Assembly: GCA_024509875.1 (NCBI GenBank)
Contig: JAMPIV010000298.1
Location: 248,001 to 312,000, forward strand
Length of the DNA stretch: 64,000 bases
Direction: 5' to 3'
From: Oreohelix idahoensis
Lineage: Eukaryota; Mollusca; Gastropoda; Stylommatophora; Oreohelicidae
Shown here: in pieces, positions 55,947 to 64,000 of the stretch
How positions within the stretch are numbered: the first letter of the stretch is position 1
Layout: each line of letters starts with the position of its first letter
Translations under genes and position numbers: made by a program
The notes under the pieces: model-generated
What the model was told of the DNA's origin: nothing
Database searches by the model: none
What the model saw: the letters and a program-made list of their open reading frames with translations, nothing else

Positions 55947-56480
55947 ACTTGAACCTTTATAGTCTGGACCAGTCATTTCATTTACGTACAGTAGCTATCT
56001 GTTGTCTGTATCGTGGTGTATGTGAATCATAATTGAACCTTATCCCCTTAGGGTAGCTAGAGGTGGTCGAGGCCATAGCAATTAAGACGTCCGAAGTGGT
56101 GAGGAAAGAATCAACCTCGGAGCCAATGGTCTCAACTTTCACATTTGCACTGTTATTTCTTTATCTGAATCTATCATTTCAGTCTTTCTTCTCTCTAGGG
56201 TCTTGTCACTATACGTAGACAGTCTCTAGCCTAAAACCATTTCGTGACAGTTGTCTTGTCTTCCAACCATGTGCTTGCATTCCTACAACTATCTATATTA
56301 TCCTTGTGATGTTTATTGCAATGATTATGTGGCCGGTTGGGCAGTTACAGTGTAAGAAAAATGAATTCTTATTTACAGTGTCTGCAGTTACGTTAAATAA
56401 AATGTGTAACAGGAATTAAAGGGAATGAATTATTAATTTACAAATATGGTACACTAACCTTGATTCCTTATGTTGCATAC

Positions 56481-56607
56481 CTTGAACAGTAATGATTAAT
56501 CGAAGCACACTGCTTGATTTCACACTCTTCCAAGAAATTTTGTCCACTGGGTTTAGTGCATAGGTTACTCCAGGCAAACGCCACCGGTTTGTTTCGCCAT
56601 CTACTAA
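56481..56607 (-). CDS. Possible orphan exon, 42 codons, product unknown
   Basis: The minus strand reads LVDGETNRWRLPGVTYALNP, then VDKISWKSVKSSSVLRLIIT and VQ, bounded by an acceptor TTTCAACAG and a donor CAAG|GTATGC. It is stop-free, has protein-like composition (Trp, Pro, Gly) and would leave in phase 1. I do not recognise the family and did not find partner exons on the minus strand nearby. It could be a host exon or part of an old element. Confidence 0.4.
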
Positions 56608-57360
56608 CTGTTGAAATTTTAGTGGCTTATAATGGCTGATATGACATAATTATTGCCTCCAGCTAGTCTGGGAGGGTGGTCTCATGGCGTTTGATCTTGC
56701 TGGGTTCCTCTATAATTCTGTTTCGTTTTCCCTTGTATATTTATTTTCGATTCGCCGATAAGTCTCCAATATTTCTTTCTGATCCTTTACTAGTCGGTCT
56801 TAACCAAATAATACTTTTGTGAAATATCCTGTTCATTACCCTTGTTACTTCCTTTGAGTAAACAAAACTGTACTATAATGTCCACTCCTTTTCATTGTTA
56901 ATTGTTGCACTGTTGTTGTTACCGAGTCGCACAGTCTCTGAGTTAATACGAACCTGTTGTCCCATCGAATACTTTCTTATGACTTGTGAAGCTTGTTGGC
57001 GACTATTAGACAATAGACCTAGAGAATCTAAGTCCAAACTCATTCGCTCCTCGTGACAACATGAGATTTTTGTTAGTTACGTTCATTAGTATTGTACATT
57101 AGTGTTGTCTTTGTCAGTAGTTTTTGTTCTGCCAACTAAAATCTTAAGAGTTATTGTACATCAGTGTTTTGTCAAGTTATTAAAGCCTTTGCATTGTTTA
57201 TTTTCAGTAGTACGTTTATTTAGAGTTGTTATTTTACAACTTTTAAACCACTCAGAAAGTACTTCATTTTGGGGGAGAGTGAGGAGCCAGCACAACCCGT
57301 GCTTCTTCATTCAACCCTGAAGCAACTTAACCTTGTTGCTGTTTTATATTTGTATAAGAA

Positions 57361-58420
57361 GTCATGGAATCTGAAACTATGCAATCATCTCAGGAGTTTA
57401 CAGTGACTCAGATCTTGAAGTTAGCTGAGGAACTAATGAAAAAGCAGCAGGCACACAATCAAGAGTAAATAGACATTCAACAAGAACAGTTACATCCATG
57501 AACAAACTGGATTACGAGTAACTCAGCTACTTCTGCAGCATCAGTACCTATGGCAGTCCTTCAGTGTAGTCTTTCACCATTTCTGGAATTTGACACATGG
57601 AAGGTTAATGAGAACATTGCTTCAAAAGTTTATCACATAAAAATATGTTGATGCTCATGGTCTTTCAGATGAAAAACTCAAACATAGTTATTTTCTTTCA
57701 TGGACTGGCACATTCACTATAAAGCGATTACAGAAACTGCTTGGAAAAGGTAATTTGTGACGTTTTTCATACTGAGATCATTCTTCGAAACTTTTTGTAT
57801 GAGATATTTCAAGCAATTATCTCAACTTGTCATCCCATGACACAAGTTGTGGCAGTCACTTTAGGAAGCCAGAGCAAGCATATGCTGAATGGATTGCAGA
57901 ACTGTGAGGCTTCACTACGTTTTGTCATTTTGCTTGCCCCAAGCAATGCTGTGGACAGTCCTAGGTTGATGAAAATATCAGAGACAATTTATTGTACCAT
58001 ACACCACATGATTCAATTTGTAAGGCAGCTTTAGCTGATTCTAATCTGTTGCTTGAGAAGATAGCTCAGATTCTATACATTAGGAGACTACAGATTCTGC
58101 AAACCAGAACTTAAGTGGGAATGAGACTCCTCCAGCAAACATCAACCAGGTGAAACCAGCGTGCAAGAAAAAGAGAACAAGATCAACATTACTAGATCAA
58201 GCAGAGCAGTTAATTAAATTCAAGGCATCTAACAAGTATAAATCTTGCTGTGGATGTTATATAAAATATGTGCGTGCTGAAATGCCATGACTTGAAGTAC
58301 ACATGGACAGATTGGTCACATTGCTTTGATTTGTAAATCCAAAAGAGCTGCATGTTCTCAATTTTCAACAAGTTAAGAATTCATGTCAGACCTGAAGTCT
58401 TGATAGAAATTCAAAGAAGT
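57361..58420 (+). pseudogene. Decayed LTR-retrotransposon gag
   Basis: MESETMQSSQEFTVTQILKL starts a short frame, then FLEFDTWKVNENIASKVYHI, broken frames, and LLDQAEQLIKFKASNKYKSC CGC followed by a diverged Cys/His-rich segment (58.24-58.35 kb) that looks like a decayed zinc knuckle pair. Many stops. The order resembles gag of some gypsy-type elements. No pol or LTR was confirmed. Confidence 0.4.
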
Positions 58421-58732
58421 CGTGTAACATTAAAATTACTGATAAGTTCAATTTCTCAGCCTCGAGACCCACAATAAAAAAGTCTGGATTTTCACATTTG
58501 GCCTTGCTTTTTTGTCCAGTGGCTGTTGTTGTATGCAGGACATAGTGAGAATGTTTGGGGAGAGGTCACATCAGTTGGATCTGAGGGTACACAAATAGAG
58601 GACAGTGGTTATGAGAATGGATGTAATGGGCGGTGGTAAGATTGCACTTGGTGAGACATACCTGCCAGATGTGGACTGGTGCGTAAGTTATTGGTGGTGA
58701 CAGTGGCAGAAAATGTTTGGAAATTGATGTTA

Positions 58733-58796
58733 AGTTTATAAACTAATAAAACGGTATTGAATCAGTTTTACAAATAACAGTTCACATGAGACAAGG
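58733..58796 (+). repeat. Single-arm copy of the 3.1-kb palindrome sequence
   Basis: Starts TTAAGTTTATAAACTAATAA and runs to ACATGAGACAAGG, matching the left arm of 3079-3143 without visible mismatch over about 62 bp. It stops before the GGGACGTTTCGGG centre. Flanks are unrelated. Confidence 0.9.
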
Positions 58797-58829
58797 ATCA
58801 GAGCAGTCCTATTGTGACTCTGGGTTAAG

Positions 58830-59150
58830 GTGATCAGCAGTAAGGTACAGACTTTCATGGAATGGTGCATGCGCAGAAGTTAAAGATTGAAAATGTGTGG
58901 GAGGATCACCAGTGTGTGGCTGATGGAAGGGACCAGTCAGACAAGGGATGGGAGAAAAAATGTTGGCTTTTACTGGAATGCATACTGAAAAAACTAACTG
59001 ATAGCTGTGCAGGATGGTCCTTCCTCTGGAATTCCCAGGGTGGTAGAAGACTTAAAAAGATTTGAGGGGACATGGAAAGAACTTGAACAGAAGGCACAGG
59101 ACATGAAGGCTTGGTGTGAACTTGTTGAAGGCCCCTAGTGGGAGCTGAAG
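58830..59150 (+). pseudogene. LINE 3' ORF remnant
   Basis: Reads WLLLECILKKLTDSCAGWSF and WNSQGGRRLKKI with later pieces KELEQKAQDMKAWCELVEGP, the same LINE tail as 0.4-0.72 and 14.4-15.36 kb. Confidence 0.55.
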
Positions 59151-59694
59151 ATATCTCATTGAAAGGTATTCACAGCACATCAGTTGAATATTTGTCTGGA
59201 GAAATTGTCGTGGTTGAGTAAAGTGTAGAGTATTTGTCGAGTTGGACAATAGTAGTGAAATCGACAAGGGATAGTGGACTGACAGAGTTATAGATTACAC
59301 CCACAGAAAGGTGTAAATAGGAGATGAACTTGAGACAACCTGGAAGAAGATTTATCAAAGTGATCGCTCTCTCCAAGCCTCAACTCACTTTCACTGTCTA
59401 AGCACCTCCTGCTCTCACTCTTTTCTCTTATCAAACATAGAGATTATAGTAAAGAGCTAAAACAAGTTAATTATGGATGAAAAGGGTCAGGAACAGCGCA
59501 TTAATAAAAGTGTAAACTTTATTAAATGAAGAAAAGCATGGAATTAATGCATATCATCATACACAGCATAAATTAAATCAATAATCAAAATATGCATCAA
59601 TAGTCATCAATAATGCAAATACACACCCACAAACACACACACCACCAACACTCATAAAACCTGTAGAACACAGAGAAATGAAATAACTGTCTGA

Positions 59695-60065
59695 CAGTCT
59701 GTCCGTTTTTTCGGGGGACCAAGTACAATGCTTCCGACAGTGTCTTTTACGTAGAAATATACTCCATGGGGGATGGACTTGACCTGTATAAATCCACTGT
59801 AGTCGCTATTGTTGGTGGCACCCCTGATTTCGCGATGGGGACTGGAAGACTGTCTATCTCCTGCTGACCAAATAAACGAACTGAGCTACAGTCCGTCCGC
59901 TTTTGTGGGACCAAATGGAATAGCTCCAATGTCTTTACGTAAAAATATACTCCATGGGTGATGGAATTGACTTGTAAATCCAATGTAGGCGCTATCTTTG
60001 GTGACCCCTAATTGCGTGAGGGGCTGGAACTCTGTATTTACCTCTGGCCGCTTCTAAGTGTGAAG
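59695..60065. repeat. Two-unit imperfect tandem repeat, about 185 bp per unit
   Basis: Units at about 59695-59885 and 59886-60065 share 'gtccg.....gggaccaa', 'tctttacgta.aaatatactcc', 'atgg.tgatgga.ttgac', and 'ggtg.c.cccct.att.cg.gaggggctgga'. No function recognised. Confidence 0.65.
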
Positions 60066-60165
60066 TTCTACCTAATCCAGGAATACACCAGAAGAAGTCA
60101 CTTGAGGACAAAGAGTCCCAGGCGTTCTTATCCGGCGCTAGGCTCTGCTTGGCTGTAAATCCTGT

Positions 60166-60567
60166 TTAAACTGGTTTGGCTGTGGTTTGCTGAGTGCCCC
60201 GTTTAGGCACACAAAGTCGGGTGATATCAGATTCTGCTATAGACGTGCTGGGCGGTTTTGATATTCTGGAAGCGGCAATGCTCTGGCTGGTAATCCAATA
60301 GGCAAGTAGGGAACTACTACTGCATTTGACGATTCCAGATTTAGCTTTGGCTCGTTGCACTGCGTGAGCGTAACTTGGCGTTGACAAAAAAGGGTTTAGG
60401 TTCGGGAACGGGGTTTGACTACTCGTGACGCTAGCGGTATTCAGAAACCCTCTAGGTCGAAGAGAATATGACGTTCTTCGCCTGACTGGAGTCTGCTCTA
60501 GCGATTCGGTCTCCCTGAAACTGAGACCCAAAAAAGACACCCTTAACTTCAAGCAACGACAAATCAA
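60166..60567 (-). other. 133-codon open frame, unrecognised
   Basis: The minus strand encodes a basic, Ser-rich protein (RRRTSYSLRPRGFLNTASVT, SQSIAASRISKPPSTSIAES). No domain. It lies next to the 185-bp repeats and may be part of an LTR or leader, or chance. Confidence 0.2.
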
Positions 60568-60599
60568 TCTAATGTTTTATAACCTAGTCATGCTCCGCT

Positions 60600-62270
60600 C
60601 CTTCCATTCTATCAATTATAGCATGTGCCCGCATAGGCTTAATATCTTTTGTACGCCCATGTAACTGTCATTAAATGTTCTGACAACAAAATCTCCTCCT
60701 CTTCTCCCAATCTCAACATACAGGAAACCTAACCTTGTAGTTACAGTTAAATGAATATGCTTATTCATCTTACAACATTAAATGAATTTACATAAACAGA
60801 TTACAGCATTTGACATTACACAAATAAATCGTATGTCCCCTTGGGGAAATATATTAGCATTCCACAAAATGAGTACATAGAAAATGCAATGTTCTTGCTA
60901 TAATAATGCAGTTGTGGCTAAATCATAAGATATAATTATATCTATGCCTGGTGCCTGCTTTCTGTGAAAGTTATAGACTAGTGCCTAGCCACACAAGTAA
61001 ACATGAAATGATTCTCCCTTGCCACTATACATATTGCCTGCATCTCACTGTTCAGTTTTAAGTGAACAATCCACACCTGACATTATCTTACAGAAATGAC
61101 AGTTAATTAGCCTATTCTTAACCCATGATAAGCATCTGTGGACTGATTCTGCGCCTAGTACCGGACACCTGGCCTGCATATTTCTACAGATGTTCGGCGA
61201 AAGACGTAATCCGAAGTAAGACAAAGGTTATTCAAGAGACATCAGAAGTCAACAACCGCAAGAAAGTTCCTTCAGGTAGAGAAATGCATAATATTATGAG
61301 AGGTCTAACTCGTCTAAGGGGCAAAACCCAGAGACTGACCGCGATTGTTATCTCCCCCTGAAACAGATCAAACTCGTTACCCAGGCCTCAAAGGGTACCA
61401 GCCGCTCGTGATCAAACGTTTTAAAGCGACCAGAGAAATTCCCCTGGACGGACCAGGTGCGTGTGTGTAATATTACCGCTACGCTGACCTTTCTGACCAG
61501 TGGGGGATTTCTACTGAAAGCCAGAACGTAAACACCTCGGGTAGGGTTTGAGAAGGAGAAAATGAAAGAAAATAAGAATACAAAATGTCCAGGAAAACAG
61601 AACATTAAAAGAGTTAATAACATATGGAACGAAATGGTAAAATAAATTATCGGTCACGTGACAGAAACAGACACTGTATATTCTAATTATAACTCATCAG
61701 TGATTGAACAAGATATTTTCTTCAATTAAATAAATCAATAATTCAATAATTATTCTTCAAGTCCCCTCGCATAGCTAGGGTCTAGTCATGCCTGTCTGCA
61801 ACATCTGGTCCCTAGTGCTTTTTGTCAGTTCTTTGGTTGACTTTTTCCCGTGCATTGTTGTTAAGCTGTCCATCTTCTTCCCTCGTTGTTGTCCTACTCT
61901 CATTCTTTGTCAATTTTGACTGTTTTGACTGTGTTTCCGAACGTTATTCTTCTTATAATAAGGCCATTAAAGTTAGACAAACTGATGAGCTTCTTATGTA
62001 CATTAGAACTGGTTAGAACATAATCATTAGTCCTTGAAGTTATAAATAGTATTCTTAACCTTCTGTAAAACCACATCTGTATAAGCCCCAGTTAACAGCT
62101 TGCTTTTTTATTTATTTTCCATGATTCAATCCATGCTTTATGTAACACTGAATAATTCTTTATCTTAGAGCCGGTGAGAAGTGGAATGGGTCCACCAGCA
62201 AAGCCACTGAGCTTGAACAATATCATAATTTTGTAGCTTGGCCTGTCACCTGGACCCTTTTGGGGCAGTT
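60600..62270. other. No recognised gene or element
   Basis: About 1.7 kb of AT-rich sequence. Open frames up to 90 codons without support. Confidence 0.45.
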
Positions 62271-62282
62271 TCATGCTGCCCT

Positions 62283-62301
62283 CCCCCCCCCCCCCCCCCC
62301 C
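62283..62301 (+). repeat. C19 homopolymer
   Basis: Nineteen C followed by 'actttcccc'. Confidence 0.9.
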
Positions 62302-62559
62302 ACTTTCCCCAAATCCTGATGGAGTGCTCTTTATTATTGATGTTGTCAAATGTTTGCTGCACAGAACTATTTTAATTTTTTGCAACAAATATGTTTCTTG
62401 GAATATTATACTCTTTATTTCTGGGTTAACTCCGCCTAGGCCGTCCCAAACCTGGCTGAAAAAGGAGGAGGGCAGCATGCAAAGAGGCAGCCCCTCCATC
62501 TTGCAAAGGCACAATGGGCCAATCACCTGTTTACCTTAAAACCCGATTACAAGTAATGC

Positions 62560-62703
62560 AAGAGAGAAAACTGGACTGATCTTAAAGGCAGCAAACTGAC
62601 ATGGAACCAGGCCAGGAGGAAGACAGCCGATTGGATAGTATGTCGCTCTCTCTTACAAACCTCTACACCTCACGATAAAAGAGGAACGACTAAGTAAGTA
62701 AGT
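62560..62703 (+). repeat. LINE 3' end with (TAAG)n tail, copy 1
   Basis: 'ggaaccaggccaggaggaag', 'acagccgat.ggatagtatg', 'cctc.tcacctcacg.ta.aagaggaa.gacTAAGTAAGTAAG'. The same sequence recurs at 63600-63742. It encodes WNQARRKTADRIVW at the end of a LINE ORF and has a TAAG microsatellite tail. Confidence 0.75.
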
Positions 62704-62865
62704 ATTTCTGAGTTAAATCTTCAAGCATCTAATGTTATTGGTGAGTCAGAGTATCTAAATCCATGGACTTGTTTCAGGACAGTCCAGTTTACTGTGATGC
62801 TGCATCCTGGATGCTTGGTTTTTGTTTTTTTTAATAAGAGATGACCATGTGAACATTGTTATTGT

Positions 62866-63190
62866 TGATCAGAGTCGACATCATTGCACTCTGGGAAAAC
62901 CTTTAGGTGCTAAGTCTCCCTCAGCTAATGTCAAAGGATATGAATTCTAATTGTTCCTGGTACATGCTGGTTTTATACACGTTGGATGCATCCTCTCATG
63001 TGCCCATCCCTGCTGGTCTTACTTTTGATGCCAAATTCCAGCAGTCTTAGCCTTGATGATTCATCGATTGTAGCATCATTCACTAATAAGTGATCATTAA
63101 TTGTCCTCAGTATCTCTCCCTTATCCATATCCATTGCACCTTCTATGGGTGCTCTTGAAGCTAGTCTGTCAGCTCTTTCATACAAGCATA
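62866..63190 (-). pseudogene. RNase-H LINE remnant (linker after RNase H)
   Basis: The minus strand reads YERADRLASRAPIEGAMDMD, KGEILRTINDHLLVNDATID, RLRLLEFGIKSKTSRDGHMR, the same segment as at 1.0-1.2 kb on the plus strand, followed by the 'gggagact.agcacct' tail. The RNase H catalytic part is missing. Confidence 0.7.
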
Positions 63191-63254
63191 CATGAAATGT
63201 TTTAGTATCATAACAGTTAGTGCATTTTTACAGGATTAATCATCATAATAATTT

Positions 63255-63465
63255 TCTTTTTTGCATGGAAGCAACACTGCAGTTAGCTCCCTTGCAGGAA
63301 GCCTGCACCAAAAGTATTCAAATGTTCTTGCAGCAGTGGTTTATGTAGGTTTTTTTTACATGATGAGGTTGCCAGCCCAGTGCATAACTTCATATTAGTC
63401 ACCTCTTATAATGTACCAGACGGAGCAAGTAGTCCTATTCTTCTATGAGACCCCTTGTGAACTTA
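63255..63465 (+). repeat. Dispersed repeat family A, copy 6
   Basis: 'CAACACTGCAGTTAGCTCCC', 'TTGCAGGAAGCCTGCACCAA', 'ACATGATGAGGTTGCCAGCC' and 'ATTAGTCACCTCTTATAATG' in family order. Confidence 0.68.
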
Positions 63466-63599
63466 TACACAGCAACATGATTGATGATGATCTAAAAATG
63501 AAGGCAATATTCCAGTAAGGTGAAATATTTTGCTTGAACTACAGTGAAATAACATTTTATTATTGTAAGCATGTGAGAAAAAAAAAACATTGAAAAGAG

Positions 63600-63742
63600 A
63601 GGACAACATTAGACAATCTCTGACGGACCGAGGACTGGAATGGAACCAGGCCAGGAGGAAGACAGCCGATAGGATAGTATGGCTTTATCTCTTCCAAACC
63701 TCTTCACCTCACGGTAGAAGAGGAAAGACTAAGTAAGTAAGT
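63600..63742 (+). repeat. LINE 3' end with (TAAG)n tail, copy 2
   Basis: Matches 62560-62703 over about 110 bp with few differences; reads TDRGLEWNQARRKTADRIVW. Confidence 0.75.
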
Positions 63743-63781
63743 CAGAAAAGACATATAATAAAATGGAGCAGTCTGAAAATA

Positions 63782-64000
63782 CATGTCTATAACCTTTTAT
63801 CTGAACACATGAAAACCAAAATATTCTGAAAATCGAAAGTTTCTTTGGGCAAGTTTTGGGCTATTTTTATAACATGATTAGGCAACTTGGGCTATTTTGG
63901 GCAAATTTGGGCCACTTTTAAAAGCGATTTGGGCGACATCTGAAAACCGAAAAAAATCCTGTTTCTGAAACAAAGCAGTCCTCGAGGATTTCAGATAAAA
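63782..64000. mobile_element. TA-flanked MITE, copy 3 (cut by the window edge)
   Basis: Begins CATGTCTATAACCTTTTATC after TA (63780-63781) and continues with 'tttctttgggca', 'gggctattttgggca' and 'tttctgaaacaaagcagtcc'. The right TIR starts at the window end ('ggatttcagataaaa'). Confidence 0.75.

Noticed and set aside
62092..62526. 144-codon minus-strand frame
   Set aside because: Runs through the C19 tract (poly-Gly) and has no recognisable domain.

Overview
The window is animal nuclear DNA. It is AT-rich by eye, dominated by transposable elements, and the one gene I can follow is split into short exons with GT-AG introns. The mix of a CR1-like LINE, RNase-H-bearing LINEs, a Ty3/gypsy element, mariner, Merlin, Penelope and hAT/TA/TTAA MITEs fits an invertebrate. 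A lophotrochozoan such as a mollusc seems plausible, but that is a guess and no sequence here proves it.

The single confident host gene is on the minus strand. It is a DECR2-like peroxisomal 2,4-dienoyl-CoA reductase (SDR family). Its start codon is at 44003, and seven coding exons are seen at 43927-44003, 40552-40620, 21466-21583, 20337-20406, 12735-12859, 11224-11317 and 199-303. All splice sites are GT/AG and all phases agree. The 658 coding bases cover about 219 residues; the C-terminal exon(s) lie beyond the left edge. Exons make up about 1.5% of the 44 kb, and nearly everything else identified to the left of 44 kb is transposon sequence in its introns.

Layout: 0.4-2.1 kb, LINE fragments. 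2.15-8.54 kb, a nearly full-length CR1-like LINE with an uninterrupted 942-codon ORF2, its ORF1 split by a 201-bp palindromic insertion. 8.54-10.25 kb, an RNase-H LINE on the minus strand interrupted by a tRNA-derived SINE. 10.8-16.1 kb, MITEs, two SINE families and LINE tails. 16.6-17.95 kb, a Penelope GIY-YIG remnant and a series of progressively shorter tandem repeats. 19.8-24.3 kb, small repeats. 24.4-37.7 kb, a 13.3-kb Ty3/gypsy retrotransposon (minus strand) with near-identical LTRs, a missing RT core, a nested Merlin derivative and a TTAA-flanked MITE in one LTR. 39.2-45.3 kb, LINE remnants and a local cluster of related repeats around exons 1 and 2. 45.6-48.3 kb, an RT + RNase H LINE with target-site duplications. 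48.64-49.98 kb, a nearly intact mariner. 50-64 kb, mostly unrecognised sequence, a long TA tract, a possible LTR/promoter region, a possible orphan exon, a decayed gag and LINE tails.

The elements are layered: SINEs and MITEs sit inside LINEs and LTRs, and target-site duplications give relative ages. One SINE-like family, with three copies each having its own target-site duplication, shares its GAA-rich 3' tail with the 45.6-48.3 kb LINE, which suggests a SINE-LINE partnership.
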